Part shown: in pieces, positions 15,001 through 25,500 of the stretch
Numbering within the stretch: position 1 is the stretch's first letter
Layout: every line of letters begins with the position of its first letter
Source: Sclerurus mexicanus
Lineage: Eukaryota; Chordata; Aves; Passeriformes; Furnariidae
Reading direction: 5' to 3'
Assembly (NCBI GenBank): GCA_013396755.1
Contig: VWZF01001691.1
Coordinates: forward strand, 104,107 to 168,106
DNA length: 64,000 nucleotides
Translations under genes and position numbers: made by a program
Notes under the pieces: model-generated
The model's input: the letters and a program-made list of their open reading frames with translations, nothing else
What the model was told of the DNA's origin: nothing
The model's database searches: none

Positions 15001-16087
15001 AGTCCCAGAAGCCCACCCACCCACTGGGATCTACTGTGGGATTCACTTCACCCTGAGCAAGACAAAGTGCTGTCTCCAGAATGAAGAAGTAGCTGTTACC
15101 TCAGCAAACCACCAGCCAGCCCACCACAGCACTGCCTTGGAGAGGAGGAAGCTCCACTCCCTGCTGTTAATGACACCAGGAATATGCCCCAGAGCAAGGG
15201 CTCTGCTTGAAGAACAAGCTTGGATGACATTAGACTTCCAAAGGAAAACAGGTCTTTTACATAACATCCAGGGAGATGGAGAAGAAAGAGGGAAAAGGAC
15301 ACATCTGAGCACAAACTGCTTGTGTCATTGTGGTGGACTGACCCTCTTGGGACAGAGTGCTAAGAACAGAGAGGGAAAGACCACACACGCCTCTTTATCT
15401 CTCTTGCAAGGGCTGGGACAAGCACTTAGCACAAACATCAGCTCCGGTTTGACCAGCCCTGTCACCAGCCTGGAGCGAGGGAGGCCACGGGCAGCCACCC
15501 CCACCACTGCCGAGAGGAGCTCTTACCCATCCGCCATTCTCCTGGATCCAGGGATCTAGATGGTCGGTCAAGTACGTGGTCATCCACGACACAATGCGCT
15601 TCACCAGTACCCGCATCTCCTTGTCAACGCTCTCCACGCACAGGGCCCCCCCGAAGGAGAAGAAAGCCACGATGCGGCCCCAGTTCACCCCATCGCGGAA
15701 CAGTTCGTTCACCACCTGCTCGAAGCTCTGGTACGCCGTGCCGGGGGTGATGTGGAGCTGGGAGGTGAGGTCGCTGAACGCCCGCCGGTACCTCAGCTCG
15801 AACTCGTCCCCCGCCTCCCTCAGCGCCTGCCTCACGTCGGCCGCCCGGCGGATCTCGTGCACTTCCAGGCTGCTCCGGTGCACGGTGGCTCCGTTCACTA
15901 CGTGGCTGGCGGCGGGCGCGTGCCAGGAGGGGCTCCCATTGAGGACGCCGTCCATCTCGTCCTCCCCCGCCGCAAAGTCAGTCCTGTTCTCCTCATCCTC
16001 CTCCTCCAGCTGGCTCCAGCTGTACCCTTTCTGCGAGAGCTTGTAGGAAACAAAGTCAATCACTAACTCCCGGTTACTGCTGGACAT
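50..16087 (-). CDS. BCL2L1: Bcl-xL, anti-apoptotic Bcl-2 family protein (two coding exons)
   Basis: Anti-apoptotic protein of the outer mitochondrial membrane that binds BH3 segments of BAX, BAK and BH3-only proteins. Coding exons are 15527-16087 (187 codons) and 50-187 (45 codons plus stop), joined in phase 0 with a GTAAGA donor and a CCCACAG acceptor; total 232 aa, against 233 in human. Seen in order: BH4 (about residues 4-24), an acidic flexible loop (26-80), BH3 core LREAGDEF (89-96), BH1 with NWGRIVAFFSFGG (135-147), BH2 across the exon junction (PWIQENGGW then ERFVDLYG), and a C-terminal membrane anchor ending LLLGSLLSRK. The start is the ATG at 16087, with A at -3; the frame runs a little further upstream without an ATG. 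The two loop Asn-Gly pairs known as deamidation sites in human are kept (N50, N65). The gene is divergent from TPX2. Its 3' UTR lies left of the window. Confidence 0.97.
2478..2710 (+). mobile_element. CR1 LINE fragment, sense orientation
   Basis: The stretch resembles the 3' end of avian CR1 non-LTR retrotransposons read in the sense direction: a segment like 'gctggatattaggaaaagg' is followed by the 'gttgggcactg' and 'ttggactcaatgatcc' motifs of the element's end. It has no intact reverse transcriptase frame and is a dead 5'-truncated copy in the BCL2L1 intron. Confidence 0.85.
3791..3830. repeat. Exact 20-bp tandem duplication
   Basis: Two identical adjacent copies of ctgttccactgctgaacacc (3791-3810 and 3811-3830). 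This is a simple local duplication in the BCL2L1 intron with no visible coding or regulatory content. Confidence 0.95.
5727..5795 (-). mobile_element. Short CR1 LINE fragment, antisense
   Basis: A run reading 'ggttggaagggacttt aaagattatctagttccaa' matches the reverse complement of the CR1 open-frame end, a hallmark of bird genomes. Only about 70 bases are recognisable; the rest of the element has been lost. Confidence 0.75.
11402..11790 (-). mobile_element. CR1 LINE fragment, antisense, about 390 bp
   Basis: It begins with 'agaatggtttgggttgga' and continues through 'agaccaggttgctcc', 'cttgaacacttccag' and 'cttctctgg', the reverse complement of the CR1 reverse-transcriptase tail. Stops and small indels show it is an old truncated copy. 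It lies in the BCL2L1 intron and is followed by a local 27-bp duplication. Confidence 0.9.
11841..11894. repeat. Near-exact 27-bp tandem duplication
   Basis: Two adjacent copies (11841-11867 and 11868-11894) both begin aatctcaaacaggatta and end gtgctgg, differing at one base. They sit just beyond the antisense CR1 copy. Confidence 0.9.
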
Positions 16088-16538
16088 TTTCACACCTGGG
16101 GTGCCCTCAATGAGTCCATGGTCCGGGGCACGAGCAGATCAGCGCTTAGCAGGTCCCGGCTTCACTCACGACCGACGGCAACATCTGACCTTCGCACAGA
16201 GGAGGAGAGAGGCACCGAAATGGTTAATGCCACAGCTCTGAGATGCACCCGCGCCATTACCACCGACAGCTTATCCTTACACCGAGATCACCCCGCAGCT
16301 CCACACCGAGCCTCGAGAGCCAGCGGATCGAAGCCGCTAACGAAGAACCCACCGCAACGCCCCCTACCCGGGGAAAGCAGCCCCACACGCCCCGCTCGGG
16401 GACCCCCCGGCTCGCTCCGAGCAGCCCCCAAGTCTCACCGGGTGCGGGCAGCGCCTTGGCAGGCCGGCTGCGGGCCGGGCCGGGGGCGGAGGCGGCTCGT
16501 TCTGCTGGAGCTGCAGGCCGGCCCGGCCGGGCTCCGCC
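16088..16538 (-). promoter_or_regulatory. BCL2L1: BCL2L1 5' UTR and GC-rich upstream region
   Basis: The sequence between the BCL2L1 start codon and the assembly gap rises steeply in GC and CpG towards 16538, as expected for the 5' UTR and promoter-proximal part of a CpG-island gene. A possible splice acceptor (CACCCCAG) ends ten bases before the ATG, so a non-coding exon may lie further upstream, partly inside the gap. No transcription start can be fixed. Confidence 0.55.
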
Positions 16539-17001
16539 NNNNNNNNNNNNNNNNNNNNNNNNNNNNNNNNNNNNNNNNNNNNNNNNNNNNNNNNNNNNNN
16601 NNNNNNNNNNNNNNNNNNNNNNNNNNNNNNNNNNNNNNNNNNNNNNNNNNNNNNNNNNNNNNNNNNNNNNNNNNNNNNNNNNNNNNNNNNNNNNNNNNNN
16701 NNNNNNNNNNNNNNNNNNNNNNNNNNNNNNNNNNNNNNNNNNNNNNNNNNNNNNNNNNNNNNNNNNNNNNNNNNNNNNNNNNNNNNNNNNNNNNNNNNNN
16801 NNNNNNNNNNNNNNNNNNNNNNNNNNNNNNNNNNNNNNNNNNNNNNNNNNNNNNNNNNNNNNNNNNNNNNNNNNNNNNNNNNNNNNNNNNNNNNNNNNNN
16901 NNNNNNNNNNNNNNNNNNNNNNNNNNNNNNNNNNNNNNNNNNNNNNNNNNNNNNNNNNNNNNNNNNNNNNNNNNNNNNNNNNNNNNNNNNNNNNNNNNNN
17001 N
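16539..17001. other. Assembly gap, 463 unknown bases
   Basis: All bases are n. The flanks are extremely GC-rich, a common cause of sequencing drop-out in birds. The missing piece probably holds the BCL2L1 core promoter or its first non-coding exon. One further unknown base is at 17251. Confidence 0.99.
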
Positions 17002-17572
17002 GGCGGTGCGGGGGCGCGATGCGCAGGCGCGGTACCGGCAGGGACAGTGCGCAGGCGCGGAGGTGCCGGGAGCAGAGCGGGGCCGTGGCGCCCCCTGGCG
17101 GGCGATGCGGGCCCAGCTCCGGGCCCGGTGCGGCGGGAGCTCCGCGGGCACAGAACCGCCTGGAGGCACGGCTGCCGTCCCCTCACAGCAGCGCGAACTT
17201 AACCTGAGTGATCTTGTGTCCCCACAGTGCTCTGGGAGCCCGCGGCGGGGNTTCTTCTCCAAGTGCCACAGGGAGGTTTATGCAGGATTTGGGCTGGGTA
17301 ACGCCACTGTGCATAGGGCAATTTCCCCCGCTAGCATCGGAAGCCTGAGTAACCAGGCGGTGGAACCCGCATTCCCCGAGTCCAGCCGTCACGGGGGCTG
17401 ATTTGGTGAGGAGCAGTGGGTGAAGCGGGGCAGCGAACACTGGCACAGCCACGGTGATCCGGTGAGCTCCTGCCCGGCCCCGCGGCCGCCACCATCGGCA
17501 CCGGCCCCGGGGCCCCGCCCGCCGGCCGCTGATAGGGCGTCCCGAACGCCACTCAATCCGTCGCCTCGTCTG

Positions 17573-17852
17573 ATTGGCCGAGAGCGACCCGCGGTGCGCT
17601 ATGGCAGTTGTAGTTCACCTCTTGGCGCCTTGTGGTGGCGGCGTGCGAATGCGCACTACATTTCCCGCCAGCCTTTGCGCGCAGCGCACGACCGCGCAGC
17701 GCGGGGGTTGGCTCATCCGGGCCCTCCGGCGGGCTCAGCCAATCGGCGCGCTCCGGGGGCGCACGGCGGGTGCTGATTGGTGCGTTCGGACGGGCGGGCC
17801 GTGTTTGAAATCCGTTAGCGGAGGCGCCGCGCGGGGCGGCGGCGGCGCTGAG
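17573..17852 (+). promoter_or_regulatory. TPX2: TPX2 promoter and non-coding exon 1
   Basis: This CpG-rich stretch has the marks of a late cell-cycle promoter. There is an inverted CCAAT box at 17573-17577, a CCAAT box at 17739-17743, another inverted one at 17776-17780, and a CHR-type TTTGAA at 17804-17809. An E2F-like TTTCCCGCC lies at 17661-17669. The probable first exon ends at 17852 with the donor GAG|GTGAGT. NF-Y on spaced CCAAT boxes plus DREAM/MuvB on the CHR is the known control of G2/M genes such as TPX2; use of these particular sites here is inferred. Confidence 0.7.
17600..17669. promoter_or_regulatory. Inverted pair of ZNF143-like ACTACA motifs
   Basis: ACTACATTTCCCGCC on the plus strand (17655-17669) resembles the ZNF143/Staf consensus ACTACAATTCCC. 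About 50 bases upstream the plus strand reads gcagttgtagttcacc, whose complement contains GAACTACAACT, a second ACTACA core in the opposite direction. Such sites are frequent in divergent housekeeping promoters, which fits the position between BCL2L1 and TPX2. Confidence 0.5.
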
Positions 17853-19439
17853 GTGAGTGAGGGGCGCCCGGCCCGAGCCCCGGTACAGGCCCCTCTCACC
17901 GGCCCGCGGCCCTTCGCCACAGCCGGGAGAGTCGCTGGGGACGCGGCAGCGCCCCGGGCCTGCTCCCAGCCCGGGTGTCCGTACCGAGGGCGCAGCTTGG
18001 AAGCGGAGGTGAGAGGCGGCTCCGGGAGGTTCAGCCCGCGGCCTGGAGCCGCTGTGGCGATGCCTGGCGAGGGGGATCGTGTCCCGGTGGGATCGGGGTG
18101 CTGGAACAAGCCGTGGGGTGGGGTGGGTTCCTCGGGAGCGAAACAGAGTTTCGAGCCTTTAAAAAAAAATCACAAAATCTGATGGAAAGGTGCGTTTCAC
18201 GATTAAAAGCTCTGTTCCTTCTTTTTAGGCCGAATGCTGCTTCCCAAGAAAAGGAGGGAAGCAAACCGGGCGAAACCTGGCTCAAGTAGCAGAAAAAGCA
18301 CGAAGGGGGCTATTTTTATGCGATGCTTTTTTTAAACTAGTAGACGATCAACCTAATCTAACAATAAGCTGAGCTTATACTGGCTAAAAATAATTTACTT
18401 TTCCTTGAACAGCTATTCTTAGACTGTCCCATCTTCGTGTCTTCTGAAACTTGTGGGATCCCATTTAGGGAGCATGAGATGTCAGGGCTGTTTATTTTTG
18501 GGAATGGGGGCGGGTCTGGGCTTTTAGCAGAGCAAAGGCTGTGCCAGGACCTTGCCCCTCCCTTCGCTGTGGGTCGTGGTGGTCTGGGAGCTCCCTGCGG
18601 GCTCAGCACTCAGCTGGGCAGAGATAAAGGCTTCGTCTCCCAATTTGGGCGTTACATGATGAAAGAGGGCGGAGGTTGGTGTTCTGGGGGATGACAAGTT
18701 CAGCGTTGATTCTGTGCTGCAGAAAAGCACAGTTGAGCATAGAGTGAGGGGCACTAGAGAGGAGGGAGAAGCTGTAGATCCAGAGTGTGTTAGAAGTGTT
18801 CACTTAACCCTGTTCATGAAAAAGTGAGGATGAAGGATGGCATCCTAAGGCTGCTGGCGTCATATGGAAGGAGTTCAGGTGGTGGCTTTGTGGTGGGATG
18901 GTTCCTACCAGGCTATGGTGGTGGCACTGTAGCTACAGAGAGGCAATTTCCAGCCCTTTCTAATGGTCCAATTCACACATTATCTGCTGGGAACTTTGAA
19001 TATATTATTATCCCTATAAAAGGGATGGAAAGCTCTGGGTTGAAGGACAATAAAAAGCTGCCTGGTTAGTGCAAAGACCTGTGTTTAAGTGGCAGCTGGT
19101 GTTGAAGGCATTGAAATTGCCTCAGCACGTTGTTGTGCAGCTGCCTCAGCCTTGGGGAGGCTTCTCCTGCTTGTTCCTGGTTGCCCATCTTGGGTTTTGA
19201 GGCATGTGGATCAACTGGTTTTGCACTTATCTGCTGAAATAATTAGGAATATCCTGTTTGTGTCTGCTCTTATTTTCTTTCTGCTTTCTGATCCTGTTGG
19301 GATTTGCCAAAAGTAACATCTGTAGCTTGTGAAAATCCACTGGTGTGTGGTGATAAAGTGTCATCCCCAGTTGACCAGGGCCTTATCTAAGCACACTTTG
19401 AGGTGGCAAGAAGGAGCAGATCTCTCTGCCCTCCTTAGA

Positions 19440-19715
19440 ATCCAGACTGGTTTGGGTTGGAAGGGACCTGAAAGCTCATCTCATTCCAATCTCCTGCCAT
19501 GGACAAGGACGCCTTCCACTAGACCAGGTTGCTCCAAGCCCTATTCAATGTGGCCTTGAACATTTCCAGGGATGGGGCAGCCACAGCTTCTCTGGGCAAC
19601 CTGTGCCATTGTCTCATCTCCCAGGAAAGAATCCTTTTCTAATATCCAATCTAAATTTCTCCTCTTTTATTTTGAAGCCATTCCACCTTGTCCTATCACT
19701 AGTTGCCTGTATCCC
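19440..19715 (-). mobile_element. CR1 LINE fragment, antisense, in TPX2 intron 1
   Basis: It starts with 'tggtttgggttggaaggga', followed by 'agaccaggttgctcc', 'ccttgaacatttccaggg' and 'cttctctgggcaacctg', the reverse complement of the CR1 3' coding region. It is a decayed copy of the same family as the element at 11402, in the large first intron of TPX2. Confidence 0.9.
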
Positions 19716-20383
19716 TGTCCTTCTGTCTATTCCTTGCTACTCCCCCAAACTCAGACTTCTCATTGTCTGCCTCAGACCTTGATTTCTCATCTTGGAATAC
19801 TGCATGCTCTCTCTGACACAATGTCCTGTACAGCTGGGAGGTCCTTTGTCCAGGCTGCAGTTGCTGTTCTTGCTTTTGGCACAAAATTCACAACTACATT
19901 GAGAAAAAGACACTGATCACATCTGTGATGGAATCGTGTCAGCATTTTAAAGCTAATTTGGATTAGACTGAGGTGTGAAGTTATTCTTACTTATTGCACT
20001 TGTGGTTGGATCAGTCTTATTCTGGGATAGGAATGCTTGTTCCAATTTAGCTTAATCCTTTTTCAAAGCTAACTAATCTAAACCATGCCAAGGCACTCTT
20101 CTGGAACGTGACAAAGTGTAGTTACTCAAAAGAAACCTGATGTCCAGAGGAGCCCAATACCTATTCCTCTAGGTGGATATGGCTGTGGTGCTCTGGGGGC
20201 ACATTTCACTCACTGAGAGAACAGACCTAGAAAGAAAATTAAGGTTTTAATTAGGTAGTTGCTTTATAAAAGGAATTTGATGTGGTTTTAGAAAGTGAGA
20301 AGAGCAGATCCTTTCCTGCCCAGCAGCTCTGTGAACAACCAGGTGAAAGCTGATCCTGCAGAATAGGGGGGTGAGGGTTGCCC

Positions 20384-20404
20384 GGCTGGCTGGCTGGCTG
20401 GCTG
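20384..20404. repeat. Short (GGCT)n microsatellite
   Basis: About five tandem GGCT units (ggctggctggctggctgg) in TPX2 intron 1. It is too short to imply function. Confidence 0.85.
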
Positions 20405-22588
20405 GGTACTTTTATGTCGACACAGGGGGTGATGGATGTGGGGGAGAGCAGGGTCACACTTCAAATCCACGCTGGAGTTGTGTAGGGTTACAGTGTGCCT
20501 GTAATCACACTCGGGGAAATGCACGTGGTGCCTTCTAATTAGGGAACCTCCCTATTAATGAGAAGAAATTTCCACACCTCACTTCAGGGGGATGAGTGCC
20601 ACAGTGAAGAAAAAGAATTTTGGATTGAGATAAATGTGGTTCTGCTGTCAAAATCCTGATGAGCTGTTTTAAAATGCCTGCAGGGACTGTGCTTGGCTGA
20701 GCCTGTTGGGATTGCAGGAGCCTTGTGGTGGCACATTGGACTAATAAATCACTGGAACATCCCTGGCTGACGGGAGCTCAGTCTGGAGCAGAGTCAGTGG
20801 GTGGAGGAGAGAGATGCCTTTCAGTGAACTGGTGCTTCACTGTCAATCCTGTACCAGGCAGGGCTTGGGAAATATGTAGAGATTTGAGAAGTGGATGCCA
20901 TGAGTTCATCCGACTAAAATGAACCCTCTGGAGTTCAGTCACAATAACTTTTACCTCCCTGTTGTCTCTTTCAAGAAGCTTGGAGTGTGAAACTGATGCA
21001 TGGATACAATCCCTTTCTTTTCCTAACTATTCTCTTCTGTCTGGGATGGAGGGAAGGGAAAAGAGGTCGGTGATGAGGTGCTGACACTATGGAAGAATAT
21101 GGACCTTACACAGCAAAAAGCTGGGAACTGCAGCAGTGTAGCACTGGGTACAAGTGGCTGTGAAACATGATGCCCAGAGCTCCGACTCAGTGAACTGACT
21201 GGGGAGGGTGAGGGGAGAATGCAGATGACGCATTTGATTTTTAAAAAAAGTGGAAAGTGTTGACAGAAACTCTATCTTGATTAAGGGCACTAGGAAAGCA
21301 TTTGATTCCACCCATGTCTCAAGCTCGGTTACAGTTGGTTTTGGCTCTGATTCTTCTGTTTGCCTTCTATGGGCCCTACCTTGACATCTTCGCAGCCACG
21401 TAGCTGGTGCTTCTCTAATGACGTTCTTCCCTTTAACTATCGCAGCTCTGCTCTGGGGAACTGAAGGTTTCCCATTGCTGCCATCCTCAGGGGCTGGTTG
21501 TTGTGACCAGCCATGGTACCCCCTAAATGCTGCTTTTCTTTATTCTTGACAGTTTTCTTATTTATGGAGCACACACCATCTGGGTTGAACCATGTGTGGT
21601 CTGCCTAGACAGATGGTTTAGGGTTGAGGCTGTGTGGATTAGGAGTACGCTGCCTTGGAGTTGTTTGGGCTCATAAAAGCAAAGTTCAGGTGATTTCCTT
21701 GGGGAGTGTTTTATAACATCCTCGTGGGCTTTGCCTCGCATCTGTGTGAGGCTTCATGAAAGCACCTTTGCGGAAAGGTTTTGATGTAATTTCAGGGCTG
21801 TTTGTCGCTGGCTTTGTTCCTGTTCCGTTGAGTTTAATATCACCTGTTGACACAGAGACTCCTCTTGCTGTCAGTGCTCCATTAATTAACTGCAGGGACT
21901 ATTTGACATGGTCACAGTGCTTGGTTTGTTTATAGCCTGGCCAGCCTTGGGCTAGTGTTGTGGAATGCAGAAGGGCCTGACACTGCCTTCCTTCTGACTT
22001 TTTGCCCATTAACAATGCTCTACAGAACCTTTTTCTTACTTTGAAAATCAATTTGCTCTCTAGAAGAGCACCTTTGTGTCGCTAGTTCTTGTTTGTAGCC
22101 CTTCAGAGGGAGAAAGGCTGTGCTTTGCGGTGCTTTGGAGTGAACCTCATCAGCTTTGTAAATCCTGTAAAGATAAGAACTCTTCTTTGTGCATGGTGAG
22201 GGAAAGAATTGCAAAGCAGTCACTCTCTGGAAAAGATTTACGCTTTACTTTGTCTTAAAAGTACAATTCTAGCACCTACATGTACAAAGAAAACCCTCAA
22301 AATTTGATCGTTCTGATAGTTTTGAACCTGCAAGTGTCAACAGTGGTGCAATCTCCTTAGCTTTGCCAGTCAGCAGTAGAATTAAACCCTGCATTGCCCA
22401 TGAAGCTTCTGCCCAAAGGTGTGAAGTGCAAGGAGAGGGGGATATGTACCAAAGGCTGCCCCAGTGCCTGTCCCTAGAAACCCTGTGGAGGAAGAGAGGT
22501 GGAGAATAATTCCACTGACACCCTGTTCTTGTCTAAAGGACTCTAGTGGTGCAGGCAGAGGACTCGTGGGGTCAGTGTGACAGCAAAG

Positions 22589-25500
22589 ATGTCTAGATCA
22601 GAATCCCGTTATTCCTTTGATGTCCCAAACATCTGCATCAACTTTGCAACTCTGAACGAGGATGATGATGTACCCAACGCAGACTCCTGGTTTGGTAAGT
22701 TGCTTTCAACTCCTTGATTTGTTTTCTCATTGGATGAGGCCTCCTGTGATCCTTATTTTGGGTGTGGCTTTTGTGCCAATTGGTTAATCATGTTGTTAGC
22801 TGCATCATGCATGAGGTTTGTTTGTTTTGTGGGGTTTTTTTACTTATTTAAACTTTAATATCTATAACTTGGCAGATGACTTTATTAACCTCATAATGAT
22901 ATTCTGATGTATTGTTAAAAATTCCTAACATAATATGAATAGTGAATGTCTCTCTCCTTACAGACCAAAAAGCCAATCTGGAGAATATCGCTCCTGCAGA
23001 AAATCTGGCAAAGGTCTTGCAGAGCAGCCCTGCTTCTTCAAAGCCTGATATTCTTTCTTCTGTTACATCACAAGAAGTAGCAATGAGTAAGCTGGCATGG
23101 TATGGGGCAGGAGGGAATTAATTTTATCTGCTTTTCACTGGCAAAATGGAAAGGCCTTTGTTTGGCTTTTGTGGGACCATCTTCATAAACTGTTGCCTGC
23201 AAGGTGTTATGTGGTTTTACTTTGAGATGTTCTTTATATACATATATAGATGAGTTGACACTTGTACCCCTTCTCAGGTGAAAGTGACGGTGAAGCAGAA
23301 TGTGCACAGACCAACGCGGTCTCTCAGAACATCATTGGGTCCCTGGCGACCTGGAGAGCTGCTGCCCCTGCAGAGGCCCCTCAAAGGTGAAATACTTGTG
23401 TTCAGTGATTGATGACGGTGTAACTGAGCAGGTCTCTACTCTCAGGATCTGCAGTTCTAGCTGCTCTTAGATCATCCTGTGGAGTTCTTCAGGATGGAGA
23501 TTGTGTATTGGGACAGCTGATCTGCTGGCTAAGCTGGAGGGACAGTCTCTAGGGTGGGAAATGTAATGCAGTGTCTCGCATACTTGTCAAATGAGACTTG
23601 GTAGAACCAGGAGCTTCTGGAATGTGAGGATATCTGAAACTGAGATGGCTTATAAAGTTTCTTTGTTTATATCTGTTTGACTTAGGCAGAATTCGTTCTT
23701 GATATGAATGCAAGGGGCTCTGTATGCTCATATATACCAAAGAATAATAAGTTTATGGATTGTTAAACTTTAATAAATCATGCTGCATTTGGATTGTGGT
23801 TTTAAACACAATTTGCATGGTGGAGTTAGGTGATGCAGTGACATAAAAAGCATTGTCTGAGTCATGTGTCTCCTCAAATCTGTGGAAAAGCTGACCTTTG
23901 TTTTCTGTTCTACCCTAGAGCGGGCAGGAGACAGGCTACAAAGCAGAGAAAAACCCAGCAGCGCAAGCAGCCAGGGAGAATCAAAGCAGAGAGAATTGTT
24001 AATGTCCTGGATAATAAGGAAGAGGTTCCACCCCCAAAGAAAATGAGAATGTACGTCATCAAAATTCTTCTGTTTGGGGCTGGGAAGGGGGATACAACTG
24101 TTCCCTTGGAAAGGATTTCCACCTGGCTGAGAGGCTTCTCACAGGAAGGTCAGGGGGTAATGACTGGAACTGATTCCTGATACTGGTTTCATAAGCAAAA
24201 ATTAGCTGCAAGAGCTGAAGGAATCACTCTGGAGGTAGGGATGTGAATGAAATACGCGTGGGTTTCTTCAGCTTCTGACTCCTTACTTTGTGGCTGTCAG
24301 TTAGCTTTAAATTTGTCTTAACTATCCATCAGGAAGTCATCAGGCAGTTAGTCATAAGCTACAAAAGAGTCACAGCTCAAATATTTCTCAAATTAGCTTA
24401 ACCACTAAGGTATCATATGGTGATAAGCTTGAGGTCAGGAAATTGAAGTGTGATCTTTGAAATGCTGCTGTACTACAGTACATCTAGAGAAGTTCCAAAA
24501 ACTCAGTAATTCATCTTCCCTTCTGCAGCCTTAGGATACCAAGGAAAACTGGGCAGTCTATACCTGTGGTGAGGTAAGACCAGCCTGGCATGCCTTAGAC
24601 TTCACCAGGTGCTGGGATACGTGGTGGCAAGAACTGCAGGTGATCTTTCATTTAGAACACAGTTAATTGGATTGCCCTAACAAGTTGTTTTCTTAGTTCT
24701 GGCAGCAGGGAGAAGGAGACAGAAGAATCCACAACAACAGAGCCCTCACAGGATCCTGGCCTGTCCCCAGGGAGAGGGAAAAGCAAACCACCCATGCCCT
24801 CAACGCCAACAATGTTGAAGTACGTGGCTTTCTTGTGACTTGTCTGCTAATCACAGTTGATTTAGGTGACAGTACTGGCTGAGTGTTTCCAGCTTCAATT
24901 TAGCATGTGATGGTATCACATTTAGTAAACACTGGTTGAGACAACAATATTAGGATGAAATGTACTTCACCAGCTGAATATGTGCACAGGAAAGCTTTTG
25001 CTTTTCTTTTGAGGAGCAAGTTGTTCTTGCTGATGGATTGAGAATGCAGAAAGCAAATGGGTCTACAGAATAGCAGCTAGCTAGCTGTAAGATTTCTTGA
25101 GCAAACAAAATCTAAGCAGATCTTCTAGAGCATGTTTTTATAACAAACGTGCTCCTCCAGTGAGGTTGGACATAAGTATGTTCCTTGCACTAGCATCATA
25201 CTAATACTCAGGGAAACAGGAAGGCATACCTCACAGTCTTTAATGTGCTTCTGCAGGAGGACCAAACCTTCTAGCAAGCTGAAGAGTACAGAGGAACAGG
25301 AGCTGGAAAAGATGCAGCAGTTGCAGCAGGAGGTTATGGAGCTGCGGAAGAAGAACGAGGAGTCTCTGAAAGCAGCTATTGCTGGAGCAGGTGGGCTCTG
25401 CCTGAATTGGAGATTGAAGCTGTACTGGGCTCACCTGGAGAGTGCTGCACAGAGCTGTGCAAGTACATCTGAAAACAAACGTTCCAGACTTTGCAATAAA

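Larger units (their letters stand above)
188..15526 (-). other. BCL2L1: BCL2L1 intron (15.3 kb)
   Basis: This long intron separates the two coding exons of Bcl-xL, as in other vertebrates. It carries three CR1 LINE fragments (listed separately), two short exact or near-exact tandem duplications, and an A-rich stretch around 9270-9310. I see no exon-like open frame with splice sites and no RNA gene. The open frames scattered through it lack splice context and family resemblance. Conserved enhancers could be present but cannot be recognised without an alignment. Confidence 0.85.
17853..22553 (+). other. TPX2: TPX2 intron 1
   Basis: It lies between the non-coding first exon and the exon holding the start codon; the probable acceptor is the 'ggtgcag' ending at 22553, so the 5' UTR part of exon 2 is about 35 bases. 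It contains one antisense CR1 copy and one GGCT microsatellite. I see nothing else recognisable. The acceptor position is a guess, since untranslated exons give no reading frame to check. Confidence 0.55.

Noticed and set aside
15560..16066. Plus-strand open frames of 168 and 156 codons opposite the BCL2L1 coding exon
   Set aside because: They are antisense shadows of a highly conserved coding exon with GC-rich third positions, and show no family resemblance.
16118..17401. Open frames of 300-430 codons on both strands spanning the gap
   Set aside because: More than 150 codons are unknown bases. The frames are open only because n is not read as a stop.
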